Of a stretch of 64,000 nucleotides of DNA, positions 1-12,800 are shown one piece after another. Both the position numbers and the translations under genes were made by a program. Numbering within the stretch: position 1 is the first letter of the stretch; every line of letters begins with the position of its first letter. This stretch comes from Plectrocnemia conspersa. Taxonomy: Eukaryota; Arthropoda; Insecta; Trichoptera; Polycentropodidae. The DNA lies in the NCBI GenBank assembly GCA_009617715.1, contig VTFK01000093.1:1282873-1346872 (forward strand), in the 5' to 3' direction. Under the pieces are notes generated by a model, which saw only the letters and a list, made by a program, of their open reading frames with translations, searched no databases and was not told the DNA's origin.

Positions 1-432
1 TTTTTGGTAGGCTTTTTTTAGCAAACGAAATATATAATAGTATATCAACAATATTTTCATATTGAAAAAATTGTCACTAGTTATATTTTACTATTTTTTA
101 ATACAGGTATAAACATAAGTGTGTTATCTATATTATGTTGTTAAATCATATTTATCACATTGATTGACTCCACTGTCAAATGAAAATAAACATTCTAAAA
201 TATATATTCTATGAATATGCAACTAATCATTTTGATATAGCAATAAATTTTGATAAAAAAATAGGATATTGAAAAAAATGTATAATTTAATAAATTAAGT
301 AAATTAATCACTTTTATAGTAATCGATTAACGTTTACTTTCAAGCGAACAACTGACCGGTGTTCGGAGTGATACTTTCATTTTGCCCCACATTTAGCAAA
401 TTATAAATACATTGCAGTCAAATGCAGATACA
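1..432. other. AT-rich intergenic DNA
   Basis: No reading frame, RNA gene or recognisable repeat is seen on either strand. The last ~60 bases are the immediate upstream flank of the tRNA gene. Confidence 0.6.
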
Positions 433-505
433 GGTTCCGTAGTGTAGCGGTTATCACGTCTGCTTTACACGCAGAAGGTCGCCGGTTCGATCCCGGCCGG
501 AACCA
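433..505 (+). tRNA. tRNA-Val (anticodon TAC)
   Basis: The 73-nt sequence folds as a full cloverleaf. The acceptor arms are GGTTCCG and CGGAACC, with A as discriminator base. The anticodon stem TCTGC/GCAGA encloses the loop TTTACAC, so the anticodon is TAC, reading the valine codon GTA. The T arm is GCCGG-TTCGATC-CCGGC. Internal Pol III promoter boxes are intact: an A box around TAGTGTAGCGG and a B box GGTTCGATCCC. There is no intron, CCA is not encoded, and T-rich sequence suitable for Pol III termination follows within about 10-30 bases. Confidence 0.97.
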
Positions 506-1527
506 TTTGTTTAATTTTATTTTTTTCTACTATGTTCCAATTTGAAGAGTTCTAATTTAGATGACTCGGGCGTAAAACGGTCGCGGCAATTTTATCTTTA
601 TATGCAGGCGTACTTTAAACAGTATTAAGTATCCATTTAGAATATCAGGAAGCGATCTCCATTTTTATCTTGGCCGGCGTCCAATCTAAATTTACCATTT
701 TGCCATGTGCTTCGTCGGCTTTGCATCGTGTAATTTTTTCGCGTATTTACACTAGGATCGGTACATGTTTGAGACAGTTTCTGGATACTGTGTAAACTAT
801 TATTCTTATAGTAAAGGATGTCTCAAAAGAATTTAAAATTGTTGAATAAATAAAATTTACATTTGAAGCATTTTATATACGACTTTCTGGTGCTGTATTT
901 CATTTAAATTTTAATGTATTGTTTTATTGATAGTATTAAGAATGTTCTTGAATAAACTCATACTTCTTATTATTAAAATAAAAAGTATGTATTTATGTTT
1001 ATAACGTCATTGTAATAATCATAAAACAAGTTGATAAATTTCAGCAGCAGTTTCTCCATTCGCACAAAATAAACAGATCATTCCACTGCTGTGTTGCTAA
1101 CTTACGCGAAAAATAGCTTCCTTATTCACGAAAAAAAAAACGAGAAAAAATATTCTATATCGTAAACATCAATGGTTCATCAACAATCAATAAGCATAAT
1201 AAAAAATATATTGCATTATTTTAATATACTTATAAATATATAATAAATATTACTAATTGTATTGATTTTTTTTATCAGCTGATTATTAGTATTTATTGTT
1301 AATGTTACAAAACAAGCGTTATAAATATATAATTTGTTAATTTTTGTGTTTGTATCAGTGAATATTATATAATTAAGACTCGAGCAATTCAATGTATTAG
1401 GTAATTACAAAATTTTAGTTGTTTTTTAAAATTAAAATTTTATCAGTCAGTTGTACTTAGCTGTTGAAACCTGAGTACGTATTTAGATATATATGTGTTG
1501 GTACACATCCGGACTCCATATTCTGTT
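506..1527. other. AT-rich intergenic DNA
   Basis: No gene is seen. The composition is simple, with scattered A or T runs. Bases 560-790 are slightly less AT-rich but have no open frame and no motif I recognise. Confidence 0.5.
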
Positions 1528-2345
1528 ATTGAAAAACAAAGTGAACAGTCTATAAAAAATTGCATGTTATATGAATTTAAAAAAAAATAATTGGCAACAA
1601 CAAGGTGATTCATTAGTATATGTTAATGTCAAAGAAGCTTTTTTGAAAAATCGAACGGAAAATTACGATATAAAAAATAATCCTGGATGTGGTAGATAAG
1701 CAAAGATATACAGTAATGTCCTGGCTGTATAAAAAGAAGCAAATCCTACTCAAACTATTTATTAGATGGCTGATAAACTACAGTTGTCCGATTGAACGAA
1801 TTGAACAAAGAAAATGGTCGACGCATATCTGCATATCCGAAGACCTTCTGGATTCTGAAGCTGAGTCGCTTTCTTCGATCGTTTAATAACCGGAGTTGTA
1901 TGACAACAATTGTCGTAGACGACAGTGGTTATCCAATGGCCAAGTAGGAAAACTATCTCAAAGCCTAGACTCATTGTAAAAAAAGATTTTGTGTATTTAG
2001 TGCGATTGAAAAAGGATTATGCATTATGAAACTCTCAAACCTGGCCAAATAAAAGAAAATTACGATCGTTTTTTAAGATAGGTTTTTTAAAAATAGGCCT
2101 GCACTTATCAACATAAATATGGCGAAATTCACTCTTGATAAAATCATGGTACATGGCCAGAAGGTTTTGCTCCTTCGCATATATTTTAGTTCCATCGATA
2201 CAACACTTCCTAGATGGAAAAAATAAAATAGAAACGATGTGAGAAAGTGGCTATCGAAAAAATATTTTTTAAGGGAATTTATTGAATTCAATTAGTGCTT
2301 AAATGAAAACGGTGAATTAGTTTTTGTAGATAAAAAATCAATGAT
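1528..2345 (+). mobile_element. Dead mariner (Tc1/mariner) transposase relic
   Basis: Pieces of a mariner transposase follow one another in the family's order across all three forward frames. Near 1,530 is an N-terminal stretch with KQSEQSIKNCMLYEF. Near 1,660 is ENYDIKNNPGCGR, matching the helix-turn-helix linker. Near 2,000 is HYETLKPGQ, preceded by CI*CD*K where the family has CIWWDWK. Near 2,200 is QHFLDGK, then DVRKWLSKKYF and a C-terminal NGEL. Several conserved tryptophan codons have become stops and frameshifts are frequent, so the copy is inactive. I could not identify its terminal inverted repeats. The small frames here on both strands are fragments or shadows of this relic. Confidence 0.85.
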
Positions 2346-2559
2346 TGAAGTTCTATAAATAAATATATTTCTTAATATTTATTATGCATTAACTTTCAAT
2401 TTATTTTGATTCTTTAATAAAATAAAAATAGGTCGACAGATGCTGTATTTACATTTAATTAAATAACAGAGATGGAGCTGAAATACATATGTATGTATTT
2501 ACGGCATACAAACGCTATTCAACCGGCACACTTTATTAACATCAAACATCATCATTAAA

Positions 2560-2960
2560 GTTGCGAATCGTTTCATTTATGTTTATAGCTCGCTTGAGAG
2601 TGAGACTTGACGCAAAAGTTGAAAAATGTTTGTACTTGTGCATTTTGAGCTCAAATAATGTTTCCCCATTGAGAGGGTGCGACGCGCAAAAGTGATGTTA
2701 TTAAATAAGTCGGCCGTATTCAGTCGAACGTTTTGCGAAAGTTTTGCCAAACTAATACGGCGTATGGGAAACTCTTAGTTCGGGACAAACTGTGAGTGTC
2801 TCCCGACGTGACGGTATCCATTTGTTAGATGAGTTAGGGAAAACTTTGACTCGGTCGATGTCTGCTAAAACATGCATACACAAAACCGACCCCACGGTGG
2901 ACGGCGCACTGATGGATGCCGAAAACCGGAAAAACGTTTTTCGATGCTAACGTACCAGAA
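2560..2960. other. Balanced-composition non-coding island
   Basis: About 400 bases with clearly more G and C than the flanks, including CG-containing words (GACGCGCAA, CGTATGGG, CCGACGTGAC). No frame looks coding. It could be a conserved regulatory element, an unmethylated island or a very old repeat; comparison with related genomes is the test. Confidence 0.3.
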
Positions 2961-4075
2961 AAATGTATGCGAAATGATGATAGACTCGAAGAAAACAACA
3001 AAAAAGAGTTTTCTTTGGACGATAAGCAAATATTTTGCGCATAGTTTGAGTATAATATATTTGAGTAGAGATATAACTATATGGTGCCCAGAAGTGATGT
3101 CGTTTTTATCAATAAAACTCAGATAGAATTATTCAGCACTTTTGATTTTATTATGTAATTTCCATCATTTATATAACCAACCTTCACTCTTCTAATAAAT
3201 TATTACTGGTTTTTTTCCTCTAGTTAATTTAGTATTTTACCGTTAAAACATTTTTAGGTTGCAATCTATCCAGATTTCACCATAAGAATTAGAGGATGAA
3301 ACTGAATTTTAATTGAATGAACACATTTGAACAAAAGACCCATTTGTATCCTAAATGATTATAAAAAATAGCTGTAATTGTTATTATGTTGATATTAGTT
3401 GTTCTGTACTGATCGGGCAACCCACGGTAAGCCCAAACAACATCTTTGCATGTCTTGCCAATATTTTTTAAACATTTTTTGGGCAGTAGATCGCGAAGTA
3501 TTGACCTTGTTTGACAGTTATTCGATGGTAACCATTGGATATGCTTCGAAGTATGACTAGTTCATTCAGCAAGTTGTGTGGTCCACTTTGAGGCTCATTC
3601 ATAAAAAAACAGATTTATAAAACCATCTCTGGCAATTGCACAAATATTTTTTGTAACAGCTGTTTCATTTTTTTTCATATAAGATTCGTATAATATGCAG
3701 TTTCATAAATAGTGCTCTGAAGGACAAACTTATCCCTATGGCCACAGCAAAAATATTTTAAAATACGTGTTTACTAATTAACAATCTGAAGTTTACTATT
3801 TTCAAAAACTCTATGTTTAAAAAAATACATCACTAATTAATTGTATTGATGTTAGTTAGCATTTTCATTTTTACAGAGATTACTTTAGTGGCCCAGCAAA
3901 AACAGCCTAAATATTTCTTTATTTTGCATGAAAATGTATTTCAATAAAAAATATCTAGCTAACCACAAATTAAATTAAACTATAAATTTTCATTGAAAAT
4001 TTTTTTTTAATTTCATTGGATATAATGATCGTTGATTATGCTCTTTTGGAATTCGAAAAAACAATTTATGGTTAC
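2961..4075. other. AT-rich intergenic DNA
   Basis: Nothing recognisable. The small frames are what random AT-rich sequence gives. Confidence 0.5.
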
Positions 4076-4812
4076 CATACACAGCTGCCTACGTTTGAAA
4101 GGGTCTTATCCTTAAAACTTGCGTTAATTGACTGTGACCATAATGATCATCCATCAACAAGGAATCAAAACAATAGCGCAAAGGAGGAACCACACAAAAA
4201 ATTCTCGTTACGACCAGAAAAAATCGCATACATAACACGAGTTTTGTTCTAACGATAAATATTCTCCGTCATTGAGAGAATATTTATTTGTTGCGAAACG
4301 GTTACGGATATAATAAATCACCGGATCTACAAGATTCTCGCTGCGATGCAATATGACCTTGGACAATGCCCATCAAGCGAATGTCGCTTTCAAAAAGCAT
4401 ATATTCGTTGTTCTAAGAAACGACTGCAGCGATTGGCTGGATGATCGCTGATTAGCTGTGATTAGTTAAAATTAAGGCTGGACTCCGATGAGGACAAGGT
4501 AGTCACAAACAGTCACCAGCAGACACTCAAAGAGACCAGCAGCCGCCGCCCGCGAACAATATACCGAGAGGAACTCCTCCATATGAACACTACCGTAGCA
4601 GAGAGGGCTCAACTTTCGCTGTACACGCCACCTACTAGACTTCTGAGTACCTCCCACGAACATCATCCCAGCGCCAGCTTCTCCACCACCGCTCGAAGAA
4701 AACATCTTGTCGTTTATTGACTATCGCAATTGTAATATAATATAATAGATTACTCGATTCAACTAAGCGTCTCACTAGCTACGAAGTTACATCTCTAGGG
4801 TTCTCAAATCTT
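4076..4812. repeat. Dispersed ~735-bp repeat, copy A
   Basis: This segment aligns along its length with 25,680-26,420. Shared landmarks in order are CACAG(C/A)TGCCTA, TGTGACCA, GCTGGACTCC or CCTGGACTCC, AAGAGAC(C/T)AGCAG, GCAGAGAGGG(C/T)TCAACTT and GCGAAGTTACA or ACGAAGTTACA. The interval from TGTGACC to GAAGTTACA has TG...CA ends as long terminal repeats do, but similarity extends a little outside it and I see no target duplication. A solo LTR or a non-autonomous element are both possible. The minus-strand frame inside it recurs in copy B and is part of the repeat. Confidence 0.75.
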
Positions 4813-7800
4813 AAAAATTAAAACTGATCATATAGTACATTTTAAATAATAATAAATACCGCCCATCGAAAGAAGTCAGTGTCTCCTCCCACGATATAGC
4901 ATTTCATTGATAAATTATGAAGCATTTACTATACTATAATTCCTTACTTTTTCTGAATTATATTTATTGATATGATTTTCTGAATTATATTTATTGATAT
5001 GAATATTGATATAATATAATTAAATATTAATCAAAGTTCAGAGAAAGTCGATATATGTTTTACATTAGAGAATTTAAAATTTTAATATAGATGAAATAAA
5101 TGATGAAAATTACATAATTGATTAAATCGATAAGAATTTTAGAAAAAAATGTATGTACGTAGAGAATCGGTAAATGCATTAAATATTATATTAAAGCGAG
5201 TTAAGTTTTCATTTTAAATATTATCTCTCCCTGCCAAACTTTCACTCCAAATTAAAAATAAAGCATTATTTATTGTAAATAAATAAAAAGAAGAATATAA
5301 GCGGCTTCCTTAATACTTTAATGTAATCATAAATTATTTGTGAAGCTAACTTTTAGGCAAGTCCATTTTATAATTAAAACTGATGTGTATTTAAATATTT
5401 TTAAATAATCATTCTATAATAATAACTTTGAATGTCACACTTTAAAAAATAATATATAGTATATAGCTGTATGTGCAAATATATTTAACAATGCACCATG
5501 TACGAGGGTTTATTACATATGCTATTAAAAAGCACGTGTATATATGTAATAAAGTTTATCAGATGCAATCGCCACGTGCTCAATTGTATTATAAGTTATA
5601 TCCCTTTACAATATAGAAGATCAAGATACGAGGCAATGGGCTTTGTAGAGAAAATCATTCTATGCTGCTTTTTATTTCCAATATTATACGATGAATAAGC
5701 TTATTCTATGTGTAAGGAGATTTTTTTTAATAATATCGCAAACTTCAGTTAATGATGTTATGAATACTTTTGTTAATTTAATAGTAAATGATAAAATCAC
5801 TCATAACATTTAAGAATAAGATCACATTGTTAAAATATTAACCATATAAATAAGTCTTCAAAACTTTTCTTGTATAAAACTCAAAGTTTTCGGAAACTGC
5901 ACACGTAGTGCTGAAAAAGAGAAGAGACACGGGACTTTTATGAGGCTGGATGATATTATAGAGTGGAGTGTTGAGAAATATTGAGAGGGTGTTTTAAAGT
6001 AAAACGTTTTTTAGATATTTTTTAGGCTTTCTTTACTTTCTGAATATTCTTCGTATACATAATCAATTTTTAACTAAAATCTTATCATATATAAAATGTT
6101 TTGCTTTATGTTATTTATTATGATATATAAAATAATGTCTAATATTTTATTTCCCTGGGAAACTTTTTAATTAATTAAAATATTCTCCTTTTAATTTTTT
6201 AAGGGCAAAAAAATAATTTCATTTAAAAATATTTGATTCTAATAAGTAGATAATATTATTAGCATCCTGAGTTTTATTTTTATAGTCACGATTATATTGA
6301 ATATAAATTAATTAAACATCTAATCTAACTATATAGTAGACGTGTCATTTGTTAGTATCAGGACAATTTTTGGACACGTTCCAAATTGGACACGACTACC
6401 CGACATAAAACCGATGTTGATCCCAGTAATGTCTATTTGTTTATAAATATCACTAGAACACCACAGCACCTGTTACAACGAAACGCGATAAGTAAATTAA
6501 TAAATGGTCGTTTATACTGGAAAAATATTATACTTGTGAAAACGGACACAAAGCTCAATTCAAACTGATGGACCAATCTAATACATTTATTGGATTCGAG
6601 TTAAAGATTAATACATCCTATATTTCACGCTGTCGTTCGAAGTAGGTAATGGCGATATCATAATAAATAACAAGCCATAAAAAGCATCGTGATCGACTAT
6701 GGTGTCCTTCCGTCGTTTAAAGAGGACGATCAAAATTTATTATTTCATTTAAGAAGTGTAAGTAATGCTATGCTAATGTTTTTTTTTGCATTATATAAAA
6801 AAGCCCTTAACAGGACTTAACCTAAGTCACGTTCCAGTGATGATAAATTGAAGAAAAATGTAAATTCACCCAGGTAACGATTCGTTCAAAGCAATTAGTT
6901 AAATATTCATGTGATGAAATTAATGCTTTTAGTTGTCCAATGCTCCATAAAAGAGTCATATTATTAATTTCATATTCCATATTATGGAACCGTGTTTTAA
7001 TTGATAAATGGTATAATAAAAGTGAGGAATGATTAAACGTTTTATGCATTAATCATCCTACATAGAAATAAGGCTGAATTACTTTTTTATATACGCAAAA
7101 TGGATAGTTTATGTACTGCTTAACGTTCAAGGAATACTAGAGAGTTTAACTGTCCTTTAGAAAGTGGAACAATTGGCAGTTCTTCAAATACATTTAAATA
7201 TTGCTTTTTGTACAAACTAATGAATGCTAATTTATACACTAATGGTTTACATTTATTTTAAAATTAAACCGTGTTCTATATATTATTTGTGATATATAAG
7301 AAAATTAGTACATCACGTTTATATGTCATGAGCGTTTGTGGCAAGATGGATTAAAGATATTTTTTTATATAATTTTAATTGCTCATGTTGATCAAAGAAT
7401 GTGGATATTTTTCTACATAAAAGTTCAGTTAGATGTTGTATATTACAAAAAAAATGTATCGAATAGTGTTTTATTTTTAGATATTTTTTATTTCTCGAGA
7501 AATGAGAGATTTATCCAAATTTAACGAGAATTTTCGATTATGAAAAAATATGTAAAACGTATAGTATTTAAATTATATATTTTTCAGTTACAGAATATAT
7601 TTTTATATTTTGATTTTTTTCACAACAATTTGGGTCAATATTTATACATGTAAATTATATTACTGTTATTAATTATAATATAAATAAATGCAAAGGATGT
7701 TAAAACATTTATTAACCCAAACGGGTTTATAAATATTACATTATTAATTTATTTTAAATTATTATATGTAATAATATTTAAATTCCGACTAAAATACTAA

Positions 7801-9439
7801 ATACATGTTTAATTATAAAGTTACTCTGCATCACATTATATTTTTCCTCGTATTATTTAGTTGTTTTATTTAGTCAAAGACTTAAATAATATAATCAACA
7901 ATTATTTTTAACTCATTGATCCTTACATTCTAATTTTTCATTAACTAGAAAATTTTTAAGGAAGCCGATACGAAATGTTTGTTAATCGTTATTTCAAGAG
8001 TCAGTCATAAAACGTTCAACAAAAAACAAGTTTACTCTAAAAATAAAAAAAAAATATTGTGAAAAAATACTACTTTTTTTTTAAATAAAATAAAAATTTT
8101 ACATAATATATTTTATACAAAAAAATGGTTGATTTTACTTGACTTATATTTTATGTACGTTTGATAAAACTGAATGAATGATAAATACTAAAATATCGAA
8201 ATAACAGATCTATAAATAGTTTGCTATAAATATGTTGTATGTTTACGCAAATGTTAAAACAATAAATATGACAGATAATTGAACATTAGACCAACATTTC
8301 AAGACAAGTAAATAATATTCGTCAGTTCACATAAAACATCAACGCGAATATGAGTACAATGTACATATTATACATACGTAAAAAATTAACTGCAATATAT
8401 TTTTTTTTATGCAAATTAAAATATCAAAAAAATCACTTCACCGTTAAGTACTCATCTGTAATGAAAATTTTAATGTGTGAAAAATAAACAAGATGTCATG
8501 TGGTTAGTTATCGAAATATTTTTCAATATTGTTTTTTAAATCCTAAACTGCAATGTACTACTTGGAACATATATTTTTACATCATGAGATATATAATATG
8601 TACACAGATGGTTAACATACGCTCTTAAAGAATTAGCTATATTGGTTAAATAAATTTATAAAATAGAACTAAATAAATTAATACAGTACATACCAGTGCA
8701 ATGTATACATAGGAAAAAGTAGCAAATATTATTTTATATAAAACTAATGATGATCTTGTTAATGTTTGTTTTTTTAAATAAGAAAAGCATTTGTATGGGT
8801 GAATAGTTTTCTATACCTGATACTTTTTTAATCAATTTTTGTTTGAAAACAAGTTGACAAATTCTTATATTATATATATTTATATTGCTAGTTTATATTG
8901 TTATGATTAAATCTATAATTGATTAATTTCACCTTCAGATAACAGATCAACAATATAAATTTGCAAAACTATGTCGTTTGTTGTTTACATTTTGAAAAAA
9001 CACGAAACACATTTTGTAAAAAGCTTATAAATATATTATTTTCAGTTGGGTATAAAAATATTTTAAGGAATTTATTGATTAATAAAAAAATAATAACCAA
9101 ATCCAATTTTTAATTAATACAAAAATTGCAAATGTATTCTGAATCATTCGTTCTTAAAATATTAAGCAAGGACATTACGAATTGGCAATAAAGCTGAAAA
9201 TATCATTATTGCATAAGATTCATAGAAGAAAATTAATTATGTATACCAATTTATACTGTATACAAGTAACTGTATTTCATTTTTAAATATCGGTTTATTA
9301 GTATTTAAAACCATTGGTGTACTATATTCTATATTTTTATCTTAGATTTATTGTGCGATAATGTTACTTCCTGATCTTGATTTTATATCAAAGATGACGT
9401 TAAATTTAGAGCATTATTATTGCATAGCTAGCACAATTT
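4813..9439. other. AT-rich gene desert
   Basis: About 4.6 kb with no convincing exon on either strand. It contains a perfect two-unit tandem repeat (annotated separately), many homopolymer runs, and a slightly less AT-rich stretch at 6,360-6,720 that I cannot identify. It lies upstream of the 9.9-14.9 kb gene and may hold its first, non-coding exon. Confidence 0.5.
4949..5002. repeat. Perfect 2 x 27-bp tandem repeat
   Basis: The 27-base unit starting TTTTCTGAATTATATT occurs twice head to tail with no mismatch (4,949-4,975 and 4,976-5,002). This is probably a recent slippage duplication. Confidence 0.9.
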
Positions 9440-9760
9440 TTCAGGTTGACGATTGTCGATGTATTTACATCACATCGATTAAGTTTCCGAAGCGAGTGCG
9501 GTAAGGAGTCATCCGAGCCTAGAGAAAGGCCATTAGAAAGAGCCTGCTAGCTGTGGCTTATCGACGATCTGTGATCTGCCCTTAGTTACAAAGCTCAGGT
9601 TAAATAGACCCCGGGCATTTTGAAATAACGATATGAAGCCTCGGCTCGAGATTACCTATCTTCGTTGCCGAGAGCGCAGTTAAAAACCGACCAGAACATT
9701 TCTCATTAGTATGGTACTGCTATGCCGAGGCTAATGTGCTCCTTTAGTCTAAAAGAAAAA
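9440..9760. promoter_or_regulatory. Balanced-composition island upstream of the scaffold gene
   Basis: About 320 bases of more balanced composition lie just upstream of the first visible coding exon (9,897). It includes a 9-bp G+C-rich inverted repeat, AGCCTCGGC (9,637-9,645) and GCCGAGGCT (9,724-9,732). A match to the MEF2 consensus, TTAAATTTAG, sits nearby at 9,400-9,409, but such matches are common in AT-rich DNA. Position suggests a promoter-proximal element or a 5' untranslated exon; no direct evidence distinguishes these. Confidence 0.35.
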
Positions 9761-9896
9761 AGAGCTTTTTAAATGCCCGTTTAAGCCACAGAAAGAATTT
9801 TGCTTTCTCATAGACAATATTACTTTTTAAATCTGTGTAAAATGAAATAAGTAATACGTCAAGTTATGATTAAAAATTGTGTTTAATTATTTCAGA

Positions 9897-12800
9897 ATGG
9901 ATTCCAGAACGAAATTTAATCTCACGATGCCTTCGAACAATTTAAGAAGTCCTGTAAGTATATTTTGTATTTTTATTATTCATGTATTACATAATAAGAC
10001 ATTAGTAAAGTTCATATGAAACAAATAATAATTATACAGTTAAATCGGTTATTTCAAAATTTAGGTAAGTCAATATCATAATCATATTCTAAATTTGTTA
10101 TCAATTAAAAATTTTACTTTCCTTACGAGCGTTAACATATTTTTATTTTTTAAAATATGTCATTTACTTATGTTACTAGATTTTAAAGTAAAATACATTA
10201 AAAATAATATGCTTTTTACACTACACATCAGATTGGATACAATATGGAAAAACTATTTACCTTATCTGGTTTTTGAAATGACTTATTTAAAGTAGATCTA
10301 CAGTTTTCATTTAACTATATTTTCTCTGCAATCTTGTTATATTTATTTAATACGTATCAGTATTAATGTCAAAATATTATTATTCACACAAGTTTATTAT
10401 TTTTAATTATGAGATAAACATTATTTTGTATAGTAATCCGATCTAGCATATAATACAATATTTTTTTAACATGAATTTGTACAAAAGCGCTTGGATTCAA
10501 GCGCGGATAAACACGTAGTCCACGATTGCATCAGATATAAATATAACACACCGCATAAAAAACCTTGAAGTATTTTTACCAAGTTCAACGTTCTACTGTA
10601 AACTATATATTACGATGTGTATACCATTATACCAATCGATTTTTTTTAAAATATTTTACAGATATCGTCGCCGAAAGAGCCCCCGCTTTGCGTACAAAAC
10701 GCTATGTTCAAAGAGCGTAAACCATTCACGTACACCCCCGGAGGTCTGGACCTGTCTGAGATAAGGTCTGAAAAAATGGCCAAGAGGCTCATGAGGAATG
10801 CGATGAGTCCAGGGGTGCAAGAGAGGCCTAAACCGCCCAATTTCACCCCGACTGACCCATCGGCGCCAAAATCATCCCACTATTTCAATCTTCCAATAGC
10901 CGTCTTTCCGTGTGTACAAATCCCTTCGAATCCTAAAGAGTTATTGCGGAGGACGAGCGGCCCTTTTTCACGAACCGAATCCATCGACCAATCAGTGGAA
11001 TCGCCAAAGTCGGAAAGTCCTATCGTCAACGGGCATAATAAAAGGACGAGCTTAGCAAGTGCGATAAAAATAAATCGAGAAAAATTAAAACTGTAAATAA
11101 AACAACGTACGAGGAGACATCGAGAAATAAAATTAAGCACGAAAATAAGATAATGCGTCAAGAGAGTCGCACAAATAAGATAAACAACGAAGAAAAAAGC
11201 AGCGTTGAAGAAATTTCGAAAATAAAATGCGAGGAAGTTAAATCCAACTCATACAAAAGCGAAAAGATCGCAATTAACAATATGGCATATGAAGAAATTA
11301 AATCAAAACACATACAATCAGAAGATTTTATCAATAAAAATAATGTGGTATACGAAGACGTAAAATCGAAGCAAATATCATTGGACGAGATTTTCATGAA
11401 TAATAATAATGTGACACACGAAGAATTAAAATCAAAAGAAATATCATCAGATGATATTATTATGAGTAAAAATATTGAGACGTACAATGATGTAGAATCT
11501 AAACAAATATTATCAGAGAAAATTATCACAAATACAAGTAACTTGGCATATGAAGAATTTAAATCTAAAGAAATATCATCAAACGACATTATCATGAATA
11601 AAAATATTACGGCATACGAAGAATCAGAAACAAAACAAGAATTATCAGATGAAATTTTTGTGAATAAAAATAATGAGCCACGCAAAGAAATAAAATCGAG
11701 GCAAATATCATTTTCCGAACTTTTCACGAATACAAATAAAGTGGCATATGAAGAAGTAAAATTGAAACAAATTTCTTCCGAAGAGACTTCAGTTAATAAA
11801 ATAAAATGCGAAGAAAATGTTAATAAAATAAAAATCGAAGAAAAAAGTGCAGTAGAGATTAAAAATATAATAAAAAACGAGGCAGTTGTAGAAAATAATA
11901 TAAACGATCAAAACGGATTAAATATAGATTTTTCTGAAAAAATGTCTAATGTAAATAATGTAGAAATAAGTTCAAGCCTAAGAGAAGAACAATTTAATAA
12001 CATAGAAGAAATCATTAGAATAGAAAATAATGAGAATGAAAAGATCGAGCAAGAGATATGCGCAGAAGAAGAAAAAATGAACGAGTCAATAACTGATATG
12101 TCAAATATAAATGATGAAGTAAGCTCCCAAATAAGTGATGTGAATAAAGATATAAATGAGCCGAGCTTAGAAGAAAACGTTGATGTAATAGATAATAATG
12201 TCGATGTTTATTCTGAGTTTGAAACATCTGACGATGCAGATAGTAAGTATATTGAAGACGAGGGCGAAAAAGAACATTTAGAGATCGAAATAGAAGATAG
12301 AGTGGTTAGTCCCGTAAAACGGAATATTGAAGCTATTAAGGGACTTAGCAATGATCTCGATAATCTGCCTAGTTTGAATATTTGCACGAAAAGGTTTTCC
12401 TTCTTGAAAGAGAGTCCTGATAGAGACGAGGAAGAAGATCCGTTCAGAATTATAACTGGAATCCCTCCAAAGATCTCGCTCATCGACAGGGTTGACAGTA
12501 AAAAAAATTGCAATGACAAAATAATTGAAGATTCTAACAAGATCATAAATACACATTTAAAAGATACGACTGGTAAGGGAGTGGATAGTTTCGTGTCATT
12601 GTTGAAGGAAGACTTGAGATCTTGTTCTCCGTATACTAAGGAAGACGATTGGAAGAAGGATTGTTTGACTGTAAAGGATATATTGGAAGATCCTGAACCA
12701 GCATGGAAGATCGAAATGCGTGAAATTTCACTAAGAAAAGCTGAAGCCAAAGAAGAAAGTCCTTTAAAAGATTTTGCTGCTCTGACAAAAAAAGAGTTTA

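Noticed and set aside
11158..12750. Long minus-strand frames opposite the scaffold gene
   Set aside because: They are mirror frames of the Lys/Glu/Asn-rich exon, with Ser/Leu/Phe-rich translations. The plus-strand exon has splice sites and cross-exon frame continuity.
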